A DNA stretch of 64,000 nucleotides from Leptasterias polaris (Eukaryota > Echinodermata > Asteroidea > Forcipulatida > Asteriidae), in assembly GCA_037783415.1 (NCBI GenBank), contig JAZGTN010000026.1, positions 1,199,001 through 1,263,000 on the forward strand, read 5' to 3'. This document shows, one piece after another, positions 9,161 to 19,900 of this stretch (its first letter is position 1; every line of letters begins with the position of its first letter). The notes beneath the pieces were generated by a model. That model saw only the letters and a program-made list of their open reading frames with translations, did not search any database and was not told the origin of the DNA. The translations under genes and the position numbers were made by a program.

Positions 9161-12019
9161 ATGGAACATCACGAACGTGCGCGGCGTTCAAAGCCTCTTG
9201 GTATTGCCTTTTCCAATATCAGGGGCTTTCGTTCCAACTTCACTTCCGTTCAGTCTTTTGTTCTCAACAACTCTCCTGATTTTCTAGCTCTATCTGAGAG
9301 CAGACTGAATTGTGACATTTCTTCAGACTCTTTCAAGTTACCAGGATATATCTTTCATCGCCTTGACCACCCTCCATCACATGGTTTGGGTGTCTATGTC
9401 AAAGAAACTCTCCCTTTAGCCCGTGAAAGCAATTTGGAATGTAACAACCATGAATACATGTGCTTTCGTCTTTCACTTCTCCATTCAACAACCTACCTGT
9501 TTTTCCTGTATCGTTCACCTTCATCATCATCCTGCGCTGTGCTTGATGCTATCTCTGATAGCATTGACTCTGCTATTTCTCAGCACCCTTCTGCTCAAGT
9601 CATGGTATTTGGTGACTTTAATGTCCATCACAAGGAGTGGCTGACCCATTCTCGTAATATTGACATTCCTGGTATAGCAACACATAATTTTTCAATCTCC
9701 CAAAATCTTACTCAGATCGTTTCATCACCTACTCACATTCCGGATCGTGCTTCCGATGGAAGGTACTTGCTTGACCTCTTCTTGTGTTCTAACCCAGATG
9801 ACTGTGTTGCCAAAGTCTTGCCTCCAATTGGTAACTCGGATCACTCGATTGTCTCTGTTTCCGTCTCATATTCTTCTCCAACAACTACATTTCAGCCTTT
9901 TCATCGTACTGTTTTTCAGTTTGGAAAGGCTGACTGGGATGGTTTTCGATGTTTTCTCGCAGATGTGCCGTGGTCGTGGATTCTAAGTCTTGGTCCTGAT
10001 TTGGCGGCAGATGAGTTATCCCAATGGATTAACCTTGGTATGGAGATTTACATCCCCTCGCGTACCTACCAGATCAAGGCCCATTCTCAACCTTGGTACA
10101 CTCCGGCCTGTGCTGCAGCAATTGCCCATCGTAACCATTTTTTTAAGAAGTATCATCTTTTAGGAACTTTGGACAGTAAGCGTCTTTTCCATGAAGCTCG
10201 AAATCGATGTAAGAGAGTTTTAGAGGATGCTAAGAAGCAATATGCCAACTCTGTTGCTAGTTCTATTTCATCACAGCGGCTTGGTTCAAGGGACTTTTGG
10301 CGAATTGCCAATAGTGTACTGAACCGCAACAAGTCCTCCATTCCTCCTCTTTTTCATGGACCCGAAGTTCTTACTTCTCCTCAAGATAAGGCAAACCTTT
10401 TTGCTGACAACTTTGCATCTAACTCCACACTCAATGATGAGGGGCATCCACTTTCTGCCTTTCCATCTCGTACAGCCACTGTTGTATCTGAACCTCTTAT
10501 CACTCCAAAGAAGATTGCCCGGATTATTAATTCCTTGGATGCCTCCAAGGCTACTGGCCCTGATGGAATCCCTGTAATTGTTTTGAAAATGTGTTCCCCT
10601 GAACTTTCATCCATTCTTGCCAAGCTGTTCAATATGTGCTTGGCAGTCTCTGTGTTTCCTTCATCCTGGAAAGTGGCATCCGTTGTCCCTGTCTTTAAGG
10701 GTGCTGGTGAGCGTTCTGAAGCTACTAATTATCGTCCTATTAGTCTGCTTCCCATAATAAGTAAGATCTTTGAATGCTTCGTCAATCAACAGCTCCTTGG
10801 ATACCTGGAGGACAATGACCTTCTAACTGACTGCCAGTTTGGGTTTCGCCATTCCCGCTCAACTGGTGACCTGCTTTCCCTAATTACCGATCATTTTAGT
10901 AGGGCTTTAGATCGCAGGGGTGAGGCTCGTGTTGTAGCATTGGACATCTCCAAGGCCTTCGACAAAGTATGGCATACTGGCCTGCTCCACAAGCTTCAGT
11001 CATATGGTGTGTCAGGAAGAATGCTATCTATAATCTCTGCTTTCCTTTCCAATCGCAAGTTGAAGGTTGCCCTTGAGGGTCAATCTTCTCCTACCTGTTC
11101 TATCAATTCCGGTGTTCCGCAAGGCTCAGTACTTGGTCCCACTCTCTTTCTTGTTTACATTAATGATCTGCCCGATGAAGTTTTGTCTCAGCTCGCCATG
11201 TATGCTGATGATTCAACTCTCTTCTGTGTTTCCCCTAACTCTTCCAACACTTCTCGCTGTGAGGTTGGTGTCTCACTAAACACTGACTTAGAGAATGTGC
11301 TAAAGTGGGGGAATGATTGGCTAGTAACCTTCAATGCAAAGAAAACTAAACTTCTTTCTCTGTCTCGCTCAAGAGATGTTACATTTCCATCTATTCATAT
11401 GGGTCCATTGACTTTGCCTGAGGTAGCAGATTTTCGCCTTCTTGGAATTGACATCTCCACCAACGCCAGTTGGGAAAGGTATATCTCAGGCATTGCAAAG
11501 AGTGCTTCCATGCGAGTTGGCTGTCTTTACCGAGCTCGGAAGTTCTTACCTCCTGATGCTATTCTCTACCTGTATAAGACAACTATACGTCCCCTATTGG
11601 AGTACTGTTGTCACATCTGGGCCGGAGCTTCTGCCTGTTATTTATCTTTACTAGATAGGGTGCAGAAGCGTATTGTTAATCTTGTTGGTGAAGTGTTGGG
11701 ATCAACGTTACAACCTCTTTCCCACCGTAGGTCTGTAGCCAGCCTGTGTCTTTTCTACAGATATTTTCATGGTAAATGTGCCACCAGTGTGTCCGACCTA
11801 GTTCCTCCTGTCAGAGTGTTTGAGCGTGAAACCAGACTTTCTGCTTCTTCTCACCCATACACTCTTAATTTGCTGAGATGTAGAACAAAGAGCCATTCCA
11901 ACAGCTTTATTCCACGTACTGCATCTCTTTGGAACTCCTTGCCTGGTGCATGTTTCCCTTCATCCTACAATCTAGACTGTTTCAAGAGGAATATCAATTC
12001 CTACCTCCAGCTCTCCTGA
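9161..12019 (+). CDS. LINE ORF2: apurinic-type endonuclease plus reverse transcriptase
   Basis: 952 codons from the first ATG after an in-frame stop at 9140-9142. A GTG at 9146 also lies in the open frame but is an unlikely start. The N-terminal endonuclease shows SNIRGF near residue 18, SESRLN, GDFNVHH near residue 151 and SDHSIV near 226. The central reverse transcriptase shows NYRPISLLP, DISKAFDKVWH, GVPQGSVLGP and the catalytic YADD near residue 681. The C-terminal part has RPLLEYCCHIW, RVQKRIVNLVG and SLWNSLP, typical of the CR1/Jockey/L2 group. There are no internal stops. By family function the protein nicks genomic DNA and primes reverse transcription of its own RNA. Clade assignment needs a tree. 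Confidence 0.92.
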   Translation: MEHHERARRSKPLGIAFSNIRGFRSNFTSVQSFVLNNSPDFLALSESRLNCDISSDSFKLPGYIFHRLDHPPSHGLGVYVKETLPLARESNLECNNHEYMCFRLSLLHSTTYLFFLYRSPSSSSCAVLDAISDSIDSAISQHPSAQVMVFGDFNVHHKEWLTHSRNIDIPGIATHNFSISQNLTQIVSSPTHIPDRASDGRYLLDLFLCSNPDDCVAKVLPPIGNSDHSIVSVSVSYSSPTTTFQPFHRTVFQFGKADWDGFRCFLADVPWSWILSLGPDLAADELSQWINLGMEIYIPSRTYQIKAHSQPWYTPACAAAIAHRNHFFKKYHLLGTLDSKRLFHEARNRCKRVLEDAKKQYANSVASSISSQRLGSRDFWRIANSVLNRNKSSIPPLFHGPEVLTSPQDKANLFADNFASNSTLNDEGHPLSAFPSRTATVVSEPLITPKKIARIINSLDASKATGPDGIPVIVLKMCSPELSSILAKLFNMCLAVSVFPSSWKVASVVPVFKGAGERSEATNYRPISLLPIISKIFECFVNQQLLGYLEDNDLLTDCQFGFRHSRSTGDLLSLITDHFSRALDRRGEARVVALDISKAFDKVWHTGLLHKLQSYGVSGRMLSIISAFLSNRKLKVALEGQSSPTCSINSGVPQGSVLGPTLFLVYINDLPDEVLSQLAMYADDSTLFCVSPNSSNTSRCEVGVSLNTDLENVLKWGNDWLVTFNAKKTKLLSLSRSRDVTFPSIHMGPLTLPEVADFRLLGIDISTNASWERYISGIAKSASMRVGCLYRARKFLPPDAILYLYKTTIRPLLEYCCHIWAGASACYLSLLDRVQKRIVNLVGEVLGSTLQPLSHRRSVASLCLFYRYFHGKCATSVSDLVPPVRVFERETRLSASSHPYTLNLLRCRTKSHSNSFIPRTASLWNSLPGACFPSSYNLDCFKRNINSYLQLS

Positions 12020-12127
12020 GTTCTTTTCATGTTTTATAATTTTCCTCTTATAGCCCCTTACCAAGAGTGGCTTTTAGCCTTGTTTGGGGCGAACTTGCAT
12101 AAAAAAAAAAAAAAAAAAAAAAAAAAA
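9161..12127 (+). mobile_element. LINE (non-LTR retrotransposon), 3' part with intact ORF2 and poly(A) tail
   Basis: Comprises the pol ORF (9161-12019), a 3' UTR of about 80 bases and a run of about 27 A at 12101-12127. No ORF1 and no clear 5' end are visible, so the copy may be 5'-truncated or of a type without ORF1. I found no target-site duplication by eye. The intact frame and long pure A tail suggest a recent insertion. Confidence 0.85.
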
Positions 12128-12304
12128 CGTGTTCCGTTCACAAGCAATCTGTACCAGCTACCAAACAGTCTGAATATGGAAGAGAATCACAGTCTATTGG
12201 TAAATCATGCATAAATACTCCATCAAGATAAAACTAGATATATGTAAAAACAAACCTCTAACAGTTTAAGATAACCTTGAATGTTCAATTGAATTATGAA
12301 TGAT

Positions 12305-12530
12305 GATGCGGTACTCGCTGCTAAAATATAGGATTTGAACTGCCACCAGCTACCGGGCAATCTCGGTGGTCTAGTGGTAAGACATCTTTTCTAGAACGGC
12401 AAGAGTCCTGGGTACTAATCCCAGCCGAGTAACATGTCTGTGGTTGATTAACTGGAATCAAGAAAGTACTGAGTATACAGTGCTTAACACACATTGGTGT
12501 ATGGGTAAAAAACAAATAATATAACAAGCA
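12305..12530 (+). mobile_element. SINE with Gly/Glu-like tRNA head (family E)
   Basis: The core ctcggtggtctagtggtaag is a good A-box region; cctgggtactaatccca is a degenerate B box. The upstream flank ctcgctgctaaaatatagga and the core recur inverted at 30370-30545, which defines a dispersed family. B-box and stem mismatches argue against a functional tRNA. Confidence 0.6.
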
Positions 12531-13253
12531 CCTATTCTTTGCTGCTGGTTAGCAGTGTGATAAACTAAGAATCCTTAGCTATGCAAAGTACATTCACTCT
12601 TAAAATAACTTTGCTAACCCCTGAAATATGCTTAGCGTAAATGCGGAAATCTCTGCTTCCATAAGCGCCTATTCTTTGCTTCTGGTTAGCAGATAATATT
12701 AAGCCCATTGCATACACTGTACCTCTGGATGTCGTTAATTTGTTGTTAAATTGGTTGGATTGGTACCAACAGTGTATTCAACTCTTTGGGGTTGGTTTTC
12801 TGAACTGAAGATCTACTAGACACGGCAACCCTGTTATTATTTTCCTACAACAAAATATTTCGAATTCTACACCCATGTGAACTAGCCTCTGTGAATGTAC
12901 ATAAATAATGCATTACTGTAAGAGACCAAGTTATTTCACTTCACGCTATACTAGGGTGACACTTTATAGTTACTTTCTCTGTATTCCGGAGACGCACCAC
13001 ATTAGGGCGAAAATGTTGTGTTTTTTCTACCACTTTAAGACCAAAATTTAGTTTCACAAACAGCCTAAATCTCTTTCTTGGGCAGAAACAAGCTATTTGG
13101 GAAGAGTGGAGTATTTAGAGATTGACAGAGAAAAAGTAATTATCATGATTTACTGTTATGTGTTGAAATAATTTGTAAAATGTAATAATTTTTTGAACTA
13201 TTCATTACTGGTATATCATTTGTAAACAAATTATAATAAAGTGGAAATAAACC

Positions 13254-13395
13254 TATCAGATAGGGACTGAAAATCCAATTCACATAGTGCCCCCAGCAGG
13301 ATTCGAACCGGGGTCCTAGAGGTCAAGGAGAGATACCTCTACGCCAACCCAACCCAACCCAACCCAACCCAACCCAACCCAACCCAACCCAACCA
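13254..13395 (-). mobile_element. SINE head of the ggttggctcagtggt family with (AACCC)n expansion
   Basis: In minus orientation it matches the 5103 family: aggattcgaaccggggtcct is the B-box complement. The part that would be the tRNA 5' end is replaced by a pentanucleotide run of aaccc at 13348-13393, about nine units. The expansion has grown out of the ccaaccc sequence of the head. Confidence 0.65.
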
Positions 13396-13958
13396 ATGAA
13401 AACAGTGGCCAATGTAGCCAAGTAAACAGCATCTACTTTTAGACAGCTGAAAATGAGCAAGACTGCATCTACATTTTGTCTTCAATAACAATCCAAGCTA
13501 ATACAAACTCAAAAGATTGTTGCTAAATGCTTACTTTCTGGTTAGTTGTTAGCATAATTTCAGTCTCCAATTTCGCTGCAAAGCATGAGCAAAAAGAGCA
13601 TTATTGAAATTGAATTGTATATGAAACAAACCTCTGAATTAATTTACATTATTGCTTTTAAAGTTACATTATAGACGCCTTTCAAAAGTTGTCACTACCC
13701 CTTGGGGTGCCAGTTTGTGGTAAACAAATTGGTACTTTATAGCAATTTGTCAGTTCACACTTCCAAAAAGCGCACACACACACGGTTGATGTGATTATGG
13801 TCTGACCATTCACAACCATCCAATATAATGGGTTTTGAATGATAGATAAACTATGCAGGCTGCAATGATTATGGGTAACAGAGTACATGGCCTCTGTGGC
13901 CTCCATGTAGTTCCAGGCCTGATGGGAAGGCTAGGTTTTGTGTGACTTTAGAACCATT

Positions 13959-16900
13959 TTACTTCGGATTGGTCTTGTATGCTCCCCAGCCATGGAAGCA
14001 CCGTAGGAATTTCCAGGGCTCTCTGCCTTTGCGGATGGTTGCTAGCTTTCTGTTGGGTTCATCTTCCTTGTTGCGCATGTGTTGGACGTACACCTAGACA
14101 AGCAAACAGAGAGAATGTATACAGTGGATAGGTTAAATGCATGGATGAAACAAGGATAGAACGACTGTAGGATTAAACCATGCAGGCTGATGGTTCTTGT
14201 GATTGATCTAGCTTTGTGTGCTACATATTTGGCAGCACAGGCTGTATACTCCCAAGGGAGCCGAGATGGTCAAGGAATGAAATAAATGGCCCAGTGACCA
14301 GGGGTAATAATGTTGGAACGCCATGAATGTCACTTAGTGATGGATTTGAGCACTGTTTAAAAAAGCCACTATTATTATTATTAGGGCTAGGGGCTAGATA
14401 GCTCCATTGGTAGAGCGCCGGCACGTCAATCCGGAGGTCGTTGGTTCAAATCCCGCTCTAGTCAATTTTTCCTTGTTCAACCCAAAATCATTATTATTAT
14501 TAACACATAAAGGACTGGAGAAGCTTACAGTCTATTCTAACCATAAAATGGATTCTCACCTGAGCACTCTTGAATGATAGTTTCCTCTCTACTTCACTGC
14601 TAGAAGGCCCACACCATAAATATACCTCATTCCCAGTGTCTAATATCATCACATCATCATCGGCAAGATCATCCTACAAATCAAATATAAATCAAGATGA
14701 GACATTGACACTCGGTGTGCAAAATTTCGCTGCTTCAGAGTGTGTCACATGATACAATCGCACCCCTACCACTACGTTTATCGTTAAAAACAAGGGGCTT
14801 GTCCAGGTGTTTCTGGCATGGTGGGCAGATTGCGCCACATCACCTTATACTTTGCTTTATAAATGGGTTTCAAAGACAGTTCAAAATGCCTGTCATAAAA
14901 TAACAAACACTTAGAGATGCCAGGTGTAGATAAAGAACAATTTCTGGCCTGGAATTTCATCTTTGAGAGGGCAAGGCCATTTTCATTTTGCAAAGGGCAC
15001 TTCCATTTGTAAATCTTAAAGTTTATGGGAAACTTTTGATTGGCCACCAAGGCCAAGACCAGGGGCAACAAAGGCTATGGCTTCTGTAGGGTGTCATGGC
15101 CGAGTGGTTAAGAGCATCGGATTCAAGTTCTGGTGGTTTAGTCATCGGGGTGTGGGTTCGAGTCCCGGTCATGACGCTTGTGTCCTTGAGCAAGACACTT
15201 TGCTATAATTGCTTCTCTTCACCCAGGGGTATAAATGGGTACCTGCAAGGGTAGAGGTTGATATTGTGTTTGAAAAAGCCTTCGGAGCGCCATCACGGCA
15301 GCCCGGGCTGTATACTCCCCAGGGAGCTGAGAAAGATTAAAGGAATGTTATTGGCCCAATGACCAGGGCACTAATGTAAAGCGCATTGATACCGTTATTG
15401 TGAAATGCGCTATATAAGAACTAGTTATTATTATTATTATTGTGTAGTTCCAGGCCTGCCATTTAAGAACTGCTTAAAATCATTGTTAGAATTTACCTGG
15501 CAGAAGTCCGAGCATTTTTCAGACACAGTGAAAAAACCCTTCTCATTGGAGCAGCGGAACAGTCTAGAGTGATGCATATAGTAGGCTGTCTCATCGTATT
15601 TACGCTGACCACCGAGAGCCACCCACCAGAAGTTCTCTGGCTCCTCCCCTTCACTAAGAAGCTGGAAACTGTGGGTGTCCTGTGATGTAGAATTAACCAA
15701 TTATGAATCACGAGTGTTGGTAAAGTTCATAAAGTGGTCATGCCTGTTTATAAGGTGGTCTAACAACTGAGTTGCACTTTCATTATGGAATGACTTACCA
15801 GTTCATATTTGCCAAGCTGACTCTCTTCTGATTTTCAATGGATTTTTAAAGACTCTAAATTTGTTTGAATCTACACTTTTGTAATAAATTGCTTCATATA
15901 TTTCTTTTCATTGTTTTGTGTGTATTGTAAACAAGCATTCACCACATGATATCAAATTGCAGGCTAATCCAATGGAAACAACTCAACCAAGAATTTCAAA
16001 TATTTACACTCAACGAGAAAACTTCCACCCAGAATCTTTGCCATCTACCTTTTTGTTACAATGTGACTTGACCATCAAGCATGAAAACCCTTGATTGTCG
16101 TACATCATCACAGAGTGTTTTCTGTCTGCAGGAAAGGGAAGCCAGAGCAGATACAGTGGAGAGTTCTGCGCTGGGGCATGCCTGCAACTGTGCACAGAAC
16201 TAACTGTGTATATATGTGTACTGTGTGGATATCATATTGCATAGTTTGCCTATCATTAAAAACCACAGCGGATGGTATTAAATGGTCAGACAGTAGGAGG
16301 GTTAACTATTTACAATGCCTCATAAAAACTACTCACATCAAACATGTCGTATGCTAACTCCTCACTGACATGGGCCATATCGGGATCTGCTTTACTACCG
16401 ATCCATGTATACACAATACCCTTACTATCCTGGTTCTTGAATGGAACCTTCAGAATGTAGCTGTAAATAATCAAACATGAAATAGTTGTTGATTACTGAC
16501 CAGGGCCCAATTTCATAGAAAGTTGCTAAGCATAAACAAATGTTGGTTACCAGCAATAGGTTACCAGCCAAAATACCTTTTCACAGAGAACAAATTTTGT
16601 TGACTGGTTTCCTGCTTAAATGTGCTTAGCAGAAATGTGTTAAGCAACGTTTTCTGCTTAAGCAGCTCTATGAAATTTACCTCAGGAAATGTCACTTTGG
16701 TTGGTGGTACATGCAGTAGATTCCCCATTGGTTAAATTTATGAAATAACATTTACATAAATCAATTACAAATAAATGTCTACTCTCTGCTACATGCAACT
16801 TTGTTGTTGCCAAAAACACAAGGAAACTGCTGAGCACACAAAACTTTGCATAGTGTATTTTTAGTTTTTGAAAGAGATGAAATCAGGTGATCACCTGAAA

Positions 16901-19900
16901 AGTTGCAAGCTTGGAAACCCAATCAACATGCAAGGCTCTGGTCTCAGAATATAGGTCCACAGAAGTGAAAGTCAGGAAAAGAAACCACAACACCAACAAC
17001 AAATTGTAACAAGAAAATGTGTGAAGTATAGGACGCTCTTAACAATGCCATTAGAAACAGTTGTAGCTGAAGCTGTAGTCGCCAATTTGGATGGGGCCTT
17101 AGAAACAGTTGTAGCTGAAGCTGTAGTCGCCAATTTGGATGGGGCCTTAGAAACAGTTGTAGCTGAAGCTGTAGTCGCCAATTTGGATGGGGCCTTAGAA
17201 ACAGTTGTAGCTGAAGCTGTAGTCGCCAATTTGGATGGGGCCTTAGAAACAGTTGTAGCTGAAGCTGTAGTCGCCAATTTGGATGGGGCCTTAGAAACTG
17301 GGGTTCACAGAGGTGAAAGGCAGGGAAAGAAACCACAAAACCATCAAAACATAGTAACAAGAATATGTATTGATTGGAGCATTACCAGAACTCTGAGTTG
17401 AGCCACTGCACCGTTGGGTGAACCTGTACAGAGCGGATACACAGTGGGTTGCCATTAGCTCTGATATGATAGAAGGATGGATTCAAGCTGTCCTCGGCTG
17501 ACTTAGCTGCTGATGGCAGTCTGCGACGGCCTCGGTTGATCACAAACCTCTTCTTGAAGTGGGAGAGAAATTTCAGGTTCTCTTGTTGCTAAAATAGGAA
17601 GAGGTTTATATCAATAAAATATCAAAATATCAATAAAATATCAAAATAGCAATTAAAATTAAGCCATTTTCTATCAGTGTGTTTTCATAAACTGCTAGCT
17701 CAGTCTGATACTGATGTGTGGGTATGTATGTTGGAGCATGCAGGGGACTGATGCTCTTGAGGCTGAAGGGTTTCTACCCACCTTCTTCATGGGGCTTAGT
17801 GGATCTGTTTGTACGCTGTGCTGGTTGAGCTTGAGAACACACATGAATTTAGTAACAAAAAACGGCAAGGCGAGAACTCAAACCAGAACTTATTATCCCA
17901 GCACTAGATTGTGGCGTGTGTGCTGGTGTTTCTAATCAGCCGAGTGTGGGTTCGCACCTCGGTCAAGACACCTGTGCCCTTAAGCAAGACTCTTAACCAT
18001 TATTGCTGCGTCCTCCGAAATGAAAGGACATAGGTCCTGTGTGTGTTGTTTAATGCTCAAAACAAACCCAGTTACAGTTATTACAAAGAGAAGGGGTTTG
18101 CCCCAGTGTTTCTGGCAGTGGCTGCCGAGTGCACCGCAGCACCTTGTAAACCCCGGTTTGGTCTGACAAATCATAGAAACTTCAAAACCTGTCTTAAAAA
18201 GTGTTTCTCTGTGTTCAAGTGCATTAGCGAATACGTGCGCAATATAAGACTCCAATATTACCATTCAAGTTGGCTGAAGTGGTTTCTTCCCACCTTTTAC
18301 AGACCCCAGTTCAAACCCCAGCCTTGTATCTGGTTTTGATTTTCAGTCCCTACCTGATTGCATGGGTTTTCCCCATAGTGGATTTTCCTCCTACATCTGA
18401 AGCTGACAATTCTTCATCATCTCCTCTTCATAGTCAGAGCTACCGGTCACAAAACTAGTTGCTTTTGAGGGTCCCTTGATTATATTACCAGAAAGATGTC
18501 ATCCTAAATACCTACCTGATATAAGCGCACAACTTCCAGCTTGTCTCCAAACAATGACTCAAACTTCTTCTGTAGACTGAAGGTGAACGTCAGCCATCCC
18601 ATATTGCTGGCATCTCTTCCCTGCCAGAAGTAGACGGTGCACTGGAAGTCCTCCTCAGGCTCCTCCTCGTCTTCCTCATCATCTTCACCTTTCTCAGAGA
18701 CTTCTGCCTTCTTCTCATCATCCTCTGGGATGTCTTTTGGGACCCAGTAGCGACAGAGGAAGACGTAACAATCACCGCTATAGAAATGGCCTTTGAATAA
18801 CAATAACGATTCTTTTTAAAACTTTCATACTTTAATTCAATTGGGTGAGTATTGACTAGGTCAATTTTAAATAGTTTGGGGTTGAACAAAGAAAAATTCA
18901 CTAAAACGGGATTTGAACCAACGACCTCCGAATTTGTTTTTCTTGTGTTACATCTTTTGAAAAGTCTATCATGAAAGAACATCACTTTCTCAAATTATGA
19001 CTGAACCTTTTTCATGAAGAAGTGAAAACAACCACAGCTGCAAAACTCATCACTGCTACAAAACAATTTTTTTGCATCCACAGCATTCACTAACTACTAT
19101 ACCTATTTCTTTGTCTGGCAGTCGAACAAACTTCTTGCCCTCCAAGACAAATGACTCCATTCCATCCAGATCTTCATTCCAATCATCCATCAATTGATCC
19201 TGTTAAAAAGAAAAGAAACAAGAATGAATCACATCAGGTTGAACAAACTTTTACTCAATCCAGAAATTAAGAAGAGAAAAGACCTGCAGGGGTTCTCCTA
19301 ATTTGTAGACTCTGTTAATTATTAATCTTAGATCCATGAATATTCATCAGGGTCTCACTACTATTGCTGTTGGACTTGCATATAGGTCTTCATGTTTTTG
19401 ACTGGTAGGTCTTCATGTTTTTGACTGGTAGGATTTGGAGTTTTTGGACCTGTATGTCTTTACGCTTTGTTGGATCTGTACGTCTTTACGCTTTGTTGGA
19501 TCTGTAAGTCTTTTTCTTGTTGGAGCTGTAGGTATTTGCTTTATTGTTGGACTTGTGTAGGTCTTCATGTTGTTGGACATTTCGGTCTATGTGTTGTTGG
19601 AGCTGTAGGTCTTTGCATTGTTGTTGGACCTGTAGGTCTCTGTGTTGTTGTTGGACCTGTAGGTCTCTGTGTTGTTGTTGGATCTGTAGGTCTCTGTGTT
19701 GTTGTTGGACCTGTCGGTCTATTTGTTGTTGCAACTGTAGGTCTTTGCATTGTTGTTAGACCTGTAGGGCTTCATGTCGTTGGACCCGTCAGTCTATGTG
19801 TTGTTTGACCTGTAGGTCTGTGTGTTGTTGTTGGACATGTTGGTCTATGTGTTGTTGGAGCTGTAGGTCTTTGCATTGTTGTTGGACCTGTAACCCTTTG

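Larger units (their letters stand above)
12020..13958. other. Intergenic stretch between the LINE and the FLII stop codon
   Basis: No gene supported. It holds the LINE 3' end, two tRNA-headed repeats (12305-12530 and 13254-13395) and a decayed palindromic-family fragment (about 12530-12705). The rest is AT-rich sequence that should include the FLII 3' UTR. I saw no clear AATAAA on the minus strand close to the FLII stop. Confidence 0.5.

Noticed and set aside
13348..13393. Interstitial telomere repeat
   Set aside because: The unit is aaccc, not the metazoan ccctaa, and it sits inside a SINE head.
14388..14470. Functional tRNA gene
   Set aside because: Looks tRNA-like with A and B boxes, but many copies with a shared 3' flank and mismatched stems mark a SINE. 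The same applies to 1279, 12362, 28845 and 60960.
16944..17401. Repeat-containing ORFs of 100-138 codons on both strands
   Set aside because: They are produced by the 48-bp period of the minisatellite and lie in an FLII intron; no splice or homology support.
19467..19808. Cys/Gly-rich or Gln-rich ORFs
   Set aside because: Shadows of the degenerate TG-rich minisatellite; several frames and both strands are open at once.
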